From: an uncultured Clostridia bacterium
GTDB taxonomy: Bacteria > Bacillota > Clostridia > TANB77 > CAG-508
Direction: 5' to 3'
DNA: 64,000 bases
NCBI GenBank assembly: GCA_934168305.1
Contig: CAKPNF010000007.1
Coordinates: forward strand, 14,998-78,997
The notes beneath the pieces are model-generated. The model had not been told where the DNA came from and did no database searches. It saw nothing but the letters and a program-made list of their open reading frames with translations. A program made the translations under genes and the position numbers. Within the stretch, counting starts at the first letter, position 1; every line of letters begins with the position of its first letter. Positions 25,915 through 33,587 of this stretch are shown piece by piece.

Positions 25915-26793
25915 ATGGTAACAGCAAGTTTAGTAAAAGAATTAAGAGAAAAAACAGGAGCAGGAATGATGGACTGCAAAAAAGTTTTAACAGAAACTGA
26001 CGGAGACATGGAAAAAGCAATGGACCTATTAAGAGAAAGAGGAATTGCAAAAGCAGCTAAAAAATCAGGAAGAGTAGCAGCAGAAGGATTAGTAGAAGCT
26101 TATATATCAGAAGATGGTAAAATAGGAGCTGTAGTAGAAGTAAATTCAGAAACAGACTTTGTTGCAAAAAATGAAGAATTTAAAACATTTGTTATGAATG
26201 TTGCAAAACAAGTTGTAGATAAAAATCCAAAAGATGTTGAAGAATTATTAGCATCACCAGCTGAATTTGAAGAAGGAAAAACAGTTCAAGAAGCATTAAT
26301 AGGAAAAATAGCAACAATAGGAGAAAACTTATCAATAAGAAGATTTGTAAGATTTGAATCAGAAGGATTAGTTGCAAAATACATCCATGGAGATGGAAAA
26401 ATAGCTGTTTTAGTTAATATGACAAAAGGAACAGAAGATGTAGCAAAAGACATATGCATGCAAATAGCAGCAGCTAGACCTGAATATGTAAAAAGAGATG
26501 AAGTTCCAGCTGAAAGAGTAGAAAAGGAAATGGAAATTCTAAAAGTTCAAACAATGAACGAAGGAAAACCAGAAGCAATAGCTGAAAAAATAGTTCAAGG
26601 TAGAATTGGAAAATTCTATGAGGAAATATGCTTAGTAGATCAAGCTTTTGTAAAAGATCCAAATAAAAAAGTTTCTCAATTATTAACAGAAAAAGATGCA
26701 GAAGTAGTTGCTTTTGCTAGATTTGAAAAAGGTGAAGGAATTGAGAAAAAAGAAGAAAATTTTGCAGAAGAAGTTATGAATCAATTAAAATAA
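25915..26793 (+). CDS. tsf: translation elongation factor Ts
   Basis: The 292-residue protein starts with the EF-Ts UBA-like domain (VKELREKTGAGMMDCKKVL) and contains the conserved TDFV and N-domain contacts (VEVNSETDFVAKNEEF). The core ends with GRIGKFYEEICLVDQAFVKD. It exchanges GDP for GTP on EF-Tu. Its length is typical. ATG 25915 follows AAGGAGG. The gene lies about 114 bp after rpsB, with a branched RNA structure in between, and ends at a terminator at 26804. Confidence 0.97.
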   Translation: MVTASLVKELREKTGAGMMDCKKVLTETDGDMEKAMDLLRERGIAKAAKKSGRVAAEGLVEAYISEDGKIGAVVEVNSETDFVAKNEEFKTFVMNVAKQVVDKNPKDVEELLASPAEFEEGKTVQEALIGKIATIGENLSIRRFVRFESEGLVAKYIHGDGKIAVLVNMTKGTEDVAKDICMQIAAARPEYVKRDEVPAERVEKEMEILKVQTMNEGKPEAIAEKIVQGRIGKFYEEICLVDQAFVKDPNKKVSQLLTEKDAEVVAFARFEKGEGIEKKEENFAEEVMNQLK

Positions 26794-26803
26794 TAAAAAT
26801 TTT

Positions 26804-26840
26804 GAGGCAGATTTAATACAAATTAATCTGTCTCTTTGTT
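26804..26840 (+). terminator. terminator after tsf
   Basis: GAGGCAGATTTAAT pairs with ATTAATCTGTCTC, followed by a T-rich tract. Confidence 0.8.
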
Positions 26841-26867
26841 CTTTTAAAAGTTATTTGAGCTAAAATA

Positions 26868-26896
26868 TTGCAATTTTAAAACTAATATGATAAAAT
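26868..26896 (+). promoter_or_regulatory. sigma-A promoter for secG
   Basis: TTGCAA (26868-26873) and TAAAAT (26891-26896) have a 17-bp spacer, 38 bp upstream of the secG start. Confidence 0.6.
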
Positions 26897-26934
26897 AGCC
26901 AAGTAATATAGAAAACCACAGGGAGGAATTATAA

Positions 26935-27183
26935 ATGGAAATAGTAAGAACAATATTAACAGTGATATATTTTATAATAGCACTAGTAGTAATAATATTA
27001 GCATTAATACAAACAAAAGATGATTCAGGATTATCACAAACAATAACAGGATCATCAACAAATAATTTTTATGAAAAAAATAAAGGTAGAACAAAAGAAG
27101 GAAAACAAAAAAGATTAATGATAACATCATCAATTGTATTTGGAATATTAACAGTAGTATTAGGAATATTATATTTAGCATAA
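26935..27183 (+). CDS. secG: preprotein translocase subunit SecG
   Basis: The 82-residue protein has two membrane helices (residues about 4-22 and 61-80) joined by a polar loop with DDSGLSQTITGSSTNNFY, which matches the SecG loop. It assists SecYE during export. ATG 26935 follows GGGAGGA. In Firmicutes secG commonly precedes rnr and smpB; here a pseudopilin-like gene separates it from rnr, and smpB is not present in the window. Own promoter and terminator make it a single-gene unit. Confidence 0.92.
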   Translation: MEIVRTILTVIYFIIALVVIILALIQTKDDSGLSQTITGSSTNNFYEKNKGRTKEGKQKRLMITSSIVFGILTVVLGILYLA

Positions 27184-27191
27184 AAAATTAG

Positions 27192-27220
27192 AGAAAATAT
27201 TGAAAAATATTTTCTTTTTT
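27192..27220 (+). terminator. terminator after secG
   Basis: AGAAAATATT pairs with AATATTTTCT around GAAA, followed by TTTTT. Confidence 0.75.
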
Positions 27221-27244
27221 AAATATAAAAAAATTTAAAAATTA

Positions 27245-27273
27245 TTGAACAATATTTTGAATTATGGTAATAT
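27245..27273 (+). promoter_or_regulatory. sigma-A-like promoter for the LamG pseudopilin gene
   Basis: TTGAAC (27245-27250) and TAATAT (27268-27273) have a 17-bp spacer. Confidence 0.45.
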
Positions 27274-27324
27274 AAAGAGGGAAGAACATCCTAAAAACAA
27301 AAGAAAAGGTTGGGGAAAATTAAA

Positions 27325-28986
27325 ATGAAGAAAAATATAAAAGGAATAACATTAATTGCACTAATAATAACAATAATTATATTATTAATTTTAGCAGGAA
27401 TTTCAATTGCGACGATAGCAGGAAAAGATGGATTAATTATAAAAACTAAAAGTGCAAAAGAAGAATATATAAAATCAGAAATGAAAGAGCAACTTATACT
27501 TGCAATTCAAAATTTACAGGCAGAAAAAAATGGAAAATTAGAAGATATAACACAAGAATGGGCATCATCAAGTATAAAAGGATATGATATAAAAGCAAAA
27601 GAAGATAAAAAAACAAATGGAAAAATAATACAAATGACTAAAGAAAACATTACTGTAAAATTTTTAGTAGATAGCAATTTAAAAGTAGTAGAAATAAACA
27701 CAGAAGAAAATGAATCTGAAGAATTAGAGGCAGAAGTATCTTATAATTTTAATGATAATACAACTGAAAAAATAAAAACATCAGAGCTTGTTAAATTGAA
27801 AGATATAACTGGAAATAATAATGATGCAGAAGTAGAAAATATTACAGTAAATGAAGAAAAAAATGGAATTATATTTGATGGAACGTCAAGTTACTCAAAA
27901 ATAGATTTAAAACAAAACCTGGAATTTCCAGTAACAGTAGAATTAGCAATCACAGCAGAAGATGCAAATAGAACCCAAGTAATATTTTCTGAACCAAACC
28001 TAGGAATAGGAATATTAAAATATGAATCTTATTTTTATTTAACTGTAAATAAAAGTGCTAAAGGATTTAAAATACCAAGTGATTTTTTTGATGGTAATAT
28101 AAAATATATAACAATAACATATATAAATTTGGATACAATAAAAATGTATATAAATGGAGAAGAAATAACAGAAACAACATCATCTACAGATTATAGTAGT
28201 GAGTCAGGAAAAGATATTTATTTAGGAAGAAGAACAAAAGGAAATTACTTTAAAGGAAAAATATATTATTTAAGAATATACAATAAAATTTTGTCAGAAA
28301 GTGAAATAACAGAAAGCTACATAAATGATAAAGGAGTAATAGAAAATAATCAAAACTCAATAAATAGAAGTAATTTAGTATTGGAATATACCGTAAAAAA
28401 CAATGATTTTAATGAAATGAAATATGCCATAGCAAAAAAAGATATGTCGGGAAATAATGTTTATGCTGAATTATATGATACAGAGATTAATCAAGAAGAA
28501 AATGGAATAAAATTTAATGGAACATCAAGTTATGCAAAAATAAATTTAAAACAAAACCTGGAATTTCCAGTAACAGTAGAATTAGCAATCACAGCAGAAG
28601 ATGCAAATACATCGAAACAAGTAATATTTTCTGAGCCAAACCTAAAAATAGGAATGTTAAAATATGAATCTTATTTCTATATGACTATAAATTATAATAC
28701 ATATGGATTTAAAATACCAAGTGATTTCTTTGATGGGACAATAAAATATATAACAATAACATATGAATCTTTGGATAAAATAAAAATGTATATAAATGGA
28801 GAAGAAATAACAGAAAAAACAACACAGTATGTAAATAGTAGTAGTGAACCAGAAAATAATATTTACTTAGGAAAAAGAAGTACAGGTAACCATTTTAAAG
28901 GAACATTCCATGAATTTAGTATATACAATAGTATTTTTGATCAGAATACTATTATAGAAAGATATAAAAATAAAACAAACCAATAA
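27325..28986 (+). CDS. pseudopilin-like protein with two LamG/concanavalin-like domains
   Basis: The 553-residue protein begins MKKNIKGITLIALIITIIIL, nearly the same prepilin-type N-terminus as the gene at 5819, again without Glu5. A helical charged region (about 35-70) leads to two tandem LamG-type beta-sandwich domains (about 140-335 and 355-545), each with IIFDGTSSYSKI/IKFNGTSSYAKI, IKMYINGEEITE and a closing IYLG(R/K)R and FKG. Such domains bind glycans or proteins, so surface adhesion is plausible. The two domains share 65 identical bases (27906-27970, 28545-28609), showing recent duplication or conversion. ATG 27325 follows GGGGA; a TTG at 27310 is less likely. It is an insertion between secG and rnr relative to many Firmicutes. 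Confidence 0.75.
   Translation: MKKNIKGITLIALIITIIILLILAGISIATIAGKDGLIIKTKSAKEEYIKSEMKEQLILAIQNLQAEKNGKLEDITQEWASSSIKGYDIKAKEDKKTNGKIIQMTKENITVKFLVDSNLKVVEINTEENESEELEAEVSYNFNDNTTEKIKTSELVKLKDITGNNNDAEVENITVNEEKNGIIFDGTSSYSKIDLKQNLEFPVTVELAITAEDANRTQVIFSEPNLGIGILKYESYFYLTVNKSAKGFKIPSDFFDGNIKYITITYINLDTIKMYINGEEITETTSSTDYSSESGKDIYLGRRTKGNYFKGKIYYLRIYNKILSESEITESYINDKGVIENNQNSINRSNLVLEYTVKNNDFNEMKYAIAKKDMSGNNVYAELYDTEINQEENGIKFNGTSSYAKINLKQNLEFPVTVELAITAEDANTSKQVIFSEPNLKIGMLKYESYFYMTINYNTYGFKIPSDFFDGTIKYITITYESLDKIKMYINGEEITEKTTQYVNSSSEPENNIYLGKRSTGNHFKGTFHEFSIYNSIFDQNTIIERYKNKTNQ
27906..28609 (+). repeat. 65-bp exact direct repeat within the LamG gene
   Basis: The 65 bases at 27906-27970 recur exactly at 28545-28609, in the same frame, inside the first and second LamG domains. 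The spacing is 639 bp. Flanking sequence is similar but diverged. Confidence 0.85.
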
Positions 28987-28999
28987 ATATAATTAATAT

Positions 29000-29027
29000 G
29001 CCATGCAATTATAAAAAGTTGCATGGC
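29000..29027 (+). terminator. hairpin after the LamG gene
   Basis: GCCATGCAA pairs with TTGCATGGC around a 10-base A-rich loop. The T-run is weak, so termination may be inefficient. Confidence 0.6.
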
Positions 29028-29031
29028 TAAA

Positions 29032-29060
29032 TTGCATAAAATAGTACAAGATGCTATAAT
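29032..29060 (+). promoter_or_regulatory. sigma-A promoter for rnr
   Basis: TTGCAT (29032-29037) and TATAAT (29055-29060) have a 17-bp spacer, 62 bp upstream of rnr. Confidence 0.7.
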
Positions 29061-29122
29061 AACATTAAGATTTATAATAATCTTTTTTTATGGAAATAAA
29101 AAATTAATGAAAGGAACAAAAA

Positions 29123-31240
29123 ATGATAAAAAAAGAAGATATAATTTTAGAATTTATGAAAGATGAAAATTATACTCCAATGAAAGCAAAAGAAATAGCA
29201 ATGCTTTTAGGTGTACCTAAAAAAGAATATAATGAATTCAATCAAATACTAAAAACATTAGAAGAAAATTACAAAATAGTAAAAAATAGAAAAAACAGAT
29301 ATAGATTAATTGGAGACAATTTTCAGGAAGGTATATATAGAAAAAATCAGAAAGGATTTGGATTTGTAAAAATAGATGGCAAAGAAGATGAAATTTATAT
29401 ATCAAAAGAAAATTCAATGAATGCACTAAATGGAGACAAAGTTTTAGTAGAAATAATAGAAGAAAAAAATAAAATAAAAAATGCAGAAGGAAAAATAAAA
29501 ATAATAATAAAACACGAAAAAGATACAGTAGTTGGAACATTTCAAAAAAGTGATAATTTTGGATTTGTTGTACCAGATGACAAGAGCTTAGGAACTGATA
29601 TATTTATATCAAAAAATAATTTTGGAAAAGCTAGAAATGGATATAAAGTGTTGGTCCAAATAACAAAATATCCTGAAAGAGGAAAAAATGCAGAGGGAAA
29701 AATTATAGAAGTATTAGGTTCTCCAAATCAAGCTGGTGTGGACATGTTATCACTTATAAAAGAATATAAATTACCATCAACATTTCCAGAACAAGTTGTT
29801 GAAGAAGCAAAGAAATTTGGAGATAAAATAGATGAAAAAGATATACCTAATAGAGTTGATTGTAGAGAACATGTGATTTTTACAATAGATGGAGAAGATG
29901 CAAAAGACTTAGATGATGCTGTTAGAGTTATAAAACTAAAAAATGGAAATTATAGACTTGATGTTCATATAGCAGATGTAAGTCATTATGTAAGAGAAGG
30001 AAGTTTACTAGATAAAGAAGCACAAATAAGAGGAACAAGTATATACATGCTTTCAAGAGTAATACCAATGTTGCCAAGAGAACTATCAAATGGAATATGT
30101 AGTTTAAATGCAGGAGAAGACAGATTTACACTATCATGCTCAATGGAAATAGATTCAAAGGGAAAAACTATTTCAGCAGAAGTATATAAGGCAATAATAA
30201 ATGTACGAGAAAGAATGAATTATCATGATGTACAAAAAATATTAGATAAATCTGATGAACAAGTTTTAAAAAAATATGAAAAATACATTAATGATTTTGA
30301 ATTAATGGCAGAGCTTGCTACAATATTGAAGAATAGAAGGTTAGAACAAGGATATCTAAATTTAGACATACCAGAAAGTAAAATAGAATTAGATAGAGAT
30401 GGACGAGCAATTAATGTAGGAAAATATGAAACAAGCTTTAGTAATGAAATAATTGAACAGTTCATGTTAAGTGCAAATGAAGCAATAGCTGAAAAATTTT
30501 ACTGGTTAGAAGCACCATTTATCTATAGAGTACATGAGGAACCTGATATAGAAAAAGTAAAGGATTTAAATAAATTTTTGTTTAATTTGGGATTAAAAAT
30601 AAAAACTACAAATGACAAAGTTTATCCAACAGAAGTATCAAAGATACTTGAAGAAATAAAGGGTAAAGAAGAAGAAAAAGTAGTATCAACTTTAATATTA
30701 AGAACATTAAAAGTTGCCAGATACGAAGCAGAAAATAAAGGACATTTTGGAATAGCAAGTAAATATTATTGTCATTTTACATCGCCAATAAGGAGATATC
30801 CTGACTTATTTATACACAGAATAATATCAAAATATTTAGAAGAAAACTATGTTGTTGATGATAAGTTTATAGAGGAATATCAAGAAAAAGCAGAACAAAG
30901 AGCAAATCTATCATCAGAAAGAGAAAAAGTAGCAACAAAGGTTGAAAGAGATAGTGAAGATTTGAAAAAAGCTGAATATATGGAAAATAAAATTGGAGAA
31001 GAATATGAAGGAATTGTATCATCAGTAACTCAATTTGGAATATTTGTTGAACTTGAGAATACAGTTGAGGGATTGATTAGATTTGAAAATTTAGGTGACG
31101 AGTATTTTATTTATGATGAAGAGAGAAAAAGACTAATTGGAGAAAAAACAAATAAAACATATAAAATTGGTGATAAGGTTAAAATTAGAGTTATATCTGC
31201 TAATAAAATGTTAAGACAGATTGATTTTGAAATTGTATAA
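29123..31240 (+). CDS. rnr: ribonuclease R
   Basis: This 705-residue 3'-to-5' exoribonuclease has an N-terminal winged-helix region, two cold-shock-type domains (GIYRKNQKGFGFVKI near residue 70 and FQKSDNFGFVVPDD near 140), the RNB catalytic domain with TIDGEDAKDLDDAV at about residues 255-268, and a C-terminal S1 domain (EYEGIVSSVTQFGIFVEL). The Asp cluster that binds Mg2+ is intact. It degrades structured RNA and works with SmpB-tmRNA. Unlike many Firmicutes loci, smpB and ssrA do not follow. Start ATG 29123 has a weak AAAGGAA site. A terminator directly follows. Confidence 0.96.
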   Translation: MIKKEDIILEFMKDENYTPMKAKEIAMLLGVPKKEYNEFNQILKTLEENYKIVKNRKNRYRLIGDNFQEGIYRKNQKGFGFVKIDGKEDEIYISKENSMNALNGDKVLVEIIEEKNKIKNAEGKIKIIIKHEKDTVVGTFQKSDNFGFVVPDDKSLGTDIFISKNNFGKARNGYKVLVQITKYPERGKNAEGKIIEVLGSPNQAGVDMLSLIKEYKLPSTFPEQVVEEAKKFGDKIDEKDIPNRVDCREHVIFTIDGEDAKDLDDAVRVIKLKNGNYRLDVHIADVSHYVREGSLLDKEAQIRGTSIYMLSRVIPMLPRELSNGICSLNAGEDRFTLSCSMEIDSKGKTISAEVYKAIINVRERMNYHDVQKILDKSDEQVLKKYEKYINDFELMAELATILKNRRLEQGYLNLDIPESKIELDRDGRAINVGKYETSFSNEIIEQFMLSANEAIAEKFYWLEAPFIYRVHEEPDIEKVKDLNKFLFNLGLKIKTTNDKVYPTEVSKILEEIKGKEEEKVVSTLILRTLKVARYEAENKGHFGIASKYYCHFTSPIRRYPDLFIHRIISKYLEENYVVDDKFIEEYQEKAEQRANLSSEREKVATKVERDSEDLKKAEYMENKIGEEYEGIVSSVTQFGIFVELENTVEGLIRFENLGDEYFIYDEERKRLIGEKTNKTYKIGDKVKIRVISANKMLRQIDFEIV

Positions 31241-31257
31241 TTATAACAATAGAGACT

Positions 31258-31299
31258 AAAAAAAGTCAGTTTTACATAATGTAAAATTTGACTTTTTTT
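31258..31299 (+). terminator. terminator after rnr
   Basis: AAAAAGTCAGTTTTACAT pairs with ATGTAAAATTTGACTTTTT in a long stem followed by T residues. Its right arm contains the -35 box of the next promoter. Confidence 0.85.
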
Positions 31300-31316
31300 C
31301 TATTTTATAGTATAAT
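31288..31316 (+). promoter_or_regulatory. strong sigma-A promoter for the RNase J gene
   Basis: TTGACT (31288-31293) and TATAAT (31311-31316) have a 17-bp spacer. The -35 box is embedded in the rnr terminator stem. Confidence 0.75.
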
Positions 31317-31631
31317 AACCAATAGATTGCCAAGGGGCAAAAATGAGATTTTTTTAAAACCTAAAAAGTAAAAAAGGAACGGACCAAATAAATAAAAGAG
31401 AACGGATTAAAAATTAAATAAATGAGAATTATTATAGAAAGACAAATAATTAAATTTATTAATTATTTGTTATTAATGAATTATGCTTATATTTTATATA
31501 TGCAAATAAATATAGCTAATAATGATGAAGAAGCTTTTTTACATTAAACGGATTTATCAAAATTGAAAATAAGATTTTAAAAGAGAATTAAAATCAAAAA
31601 TAAAATTATAAAAAGAAAGAGAGGAAAATTA
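31317..31631 (+). promoter_or_regulatory. about 310-nt untranslated leader of the RNase J gene
   Basis: The promoter predicts a leader of about 305-310 nt. It has a small TTGCC/GGCAA hairpin near 31326-31339, a repeated GAACGGA motif (31377 and 31401), and otherwise A/T-rich sequence. No tmRNA, riboswitch or credible leader peptide is seen. An ATG frame of 23 codons at 31476 lacks a ribosome binding site. Long leaders fit autoregulation by 5'-end-dependent RNases, but this is inference. Confidence 0.4.
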
Positions 31632-33557
31632 ATGACACAAGAAAATTTAAACAATAAAGAAGAAAAAGTGGAAAGAAAACCAAGAAAAACTACAAAAAAC
31701 ACAACAAGAGTAAAATCAGAACAAAAAAAAGAGACAAAAAGGAAAACAAGAGAGAATAAAAGTGGAGAACTAAAGGAATTAAAAGAAAGAAAAGAGAGTA
31801 AAAAAGAAACAAATAAATTTTCAAAGAGTGCAGAAAAAGAAGAAAAACAAACAAGAGTAAACAGTAGAAGAAAGAAGGAAACAAATAACATATTTAAAAA
31901 GTCTAAGTTAAAAATAATACCATTAGGTGGATTACATGAAGTAGGAAAGAACATAACTGTATTTGAATATGAAAATGAAATAATAGTAGTAGACTGTGGA
32001 TTGTCATTCCCAGAAGATGATATGTTGGGAGTAGATTTAGTTATACCAGATATAACATATTTACAAAGAAATGTAGATAAAATAAAAGGATTAATAATAA
32101 CACATGGACATGAAGATCATATAGGAAGTGTTCCATATTTATTAAAACAAATAAATATACCAGTATATGCACCAAAATTAGCAATGGGATTAATCAGAAA
32201 TAAATTAGAAGAACATAGAATATTAAGAAGTTCAACATTAATTGAAGTGACACAAGGAGAAAAAATAAAATTTGGAAAGAACTTTGAAGTTGAGTTCATA
32301 AGAAGTACACATAGTATTCCAGATTCAGTAATGCTTGCAATAAAAACACCAGTTGGAACAATTTTACACACAGGTGACTTTAAAGTGGATTATACACCAA
32401 TTGATGGAAAAATAATGGACTTTGGTAGAATTGCAGAATTAGGAAATGAAGGAATATTGGCATTAATGTCAGATAGTACAAATGCAGAAAGAAAAGGATT
32501 TACAATGTCTGAAAGCTCAATAGGCCCAGTATTTGATAACCTATTTGACGGATGTACAAAAAGAATAGTAGTAGCAACATTTGCTTCAAATGTACACAGA
32601 GTTCAACAAATAGTAAGTTCAGCAGTTAAATATAAAAGAAAAATAGCAATATGTGGTAGAAGTATGATAAATATGATTATGACTGCAAAAGAACTAGGAT
32701 ATATAGATTGTCCAGATGACATATTTATTGATATAGACACAATGTCAACATATAATGATGAACAATTAGTAATTATAACAACAGGAAGCCAAGGGGAAAC
32801 AATGTCTGCATTAACAAGAATGGCTGCAGGTGACCATAGAAAAGTAAAAATAACACCAAATGATTTAGTTATAATTTCTGCAAATCCAATACCAGGAAAC
32901 GAAAAATCAGTTTCAAAAGTAATTGATGATTTAATGCAAATAGGTGCAGAGGTTGTATATAGTGCATTAGCAGATGTTCACGTATCAGGACATGCTTGTC
33001 AAGAGGAACAAAAATTAATATTTGCACTTACAAAACCAAAATTCTTTATACCAGTTCATGGTGAATATAGACAATTAAGAGCACATGCAGAAACAGCTCA
33101 AATGATGGGAATACCAGCTAAAAACATTGTTATGATGGAAAATGGTAGAGTTGTTGAATTAGACGAAAATGAAATCAAATTTAATGGAATGGTTCCAAAT
33201 GGTAGAGTTTTAGTTGATGGACTTGGAGTAGGAGATGTTGGAAACATTGTTTTAAGAGATAGACAACATTTATCACAAGATGGACTAATTGTTATTGTTT
33301 TAACAATGGATTCTTCAACAGGTGAGGTTGTTGCAGGACCAGATGTAATATCAAGAGGATTTGTTTATGTTAGAGAATCAGAAAACTTAATGGATGATGT
33401 TAAAAATGTTGTAAGACATGAAATTAGAAAATGCGAAGAGAAAGGCGTAAGAGATTGGTCAACTATCAAATCTACTGTTAGAGAGAATTTAAGAGATTAT
33501 ATCTTTACAAAAACAAAGAGAAATCCAATGATTATACCAATTATTATGGAAGTATAA
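31632..33557 (+). CDS. rnj: ribonuclease J with long basic N-terminal extension
   Basis: The 641-residue protein has a metallo-beta-lactamase/beta-CASP core starting at about residue 92 (KLKIIPLGGLHEVGKNITV). The zinc motif is THGHEDHIG at about 156-164, the beta-CASP part includes GSQGETMSALTRMA, and the C-terminal RNase J domain ends in RNPMIIPIIMEV. It is a 5'-to-3' exonuclease and endonuclease central to mRNA decay. Residues 1-91 are an unusually long, disordered Lys/Glu/Arg/Thr-rich extension without homology to the core; it may bind RNA or partners. Normal RNase J is about 555 residues. ATG 31632 follows AGAGAGGA. Downstream gltX is separated by 30 bp. Confidence 0.93.
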   Translation: MTQENLNNKEEKVERKPRKTTKNTTRVKSEQKKETKRKTRENKSGELKELKERKESKKETNKFSKSAEKEEKQTRVNSRRKKETNNIFKKSKLKIIPLGGLHEVGKNITVFEYENEIIVVDCGLSFPEDDMLGVDLVIPDITYLQRNVDKIKGLIITHGHEDHIGSVPYLLKQINIPVYAPKLAMGLIRNKLEEHRILRSSTLIEVTQGEKIKFGKNFEVEFIRSTHSIPDSVMLAIKTPVGTILHTGDFKVDYTPIDGKIMDFGRIAELGNEGILALMSDSTNAERKGFTMSESSIGPVFDNLFDGCTKRIVVATFASNVHRVQQIVSSAVKYKRKIAICGRSMINMIMTAKELGYIDCPDDIFIDIDTMSTYNDEQLVIITTGSQGETMSALTRMAAGDHRKVKITPNDLVIISANPIPGNEKSVSKVIDDLMQIGAEVVYSALADVHVSGHACQEEQKLIFALTKPKFFIPVHGEYRQLRAHAETAQMMGIPAKNIVMMENGRVVELDENEIKFNGMVPNGRVLVDGLGVGDVGNIVLRDRQHLSQDGLIVIVLTMDSSTGEVVAGPDVISRGFVYVRESENLMDDVKNVVRHEIRKCEEKGVRDWSTIKSTVRENLRDYIFTKTKRNPMIIPIIMEV

Positions 33558-33587
33558 ATTAAACCATTGGTTGAAAGGAGAACGAAA

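Noticed and set aside
31476..31547. A 23-codon leader peptide in the RNase J leader
   Set aside because: The ATG has no ribosome binding site, and no amino-acid run or terminator nearby suggests attenuation.
31317..31631. tmRNA (ssrA) after rnr
   Set aside because: Neither the tRNA-like ends nor a CCA-type 3' end is seen; the region is AT-rich without the conserved core.
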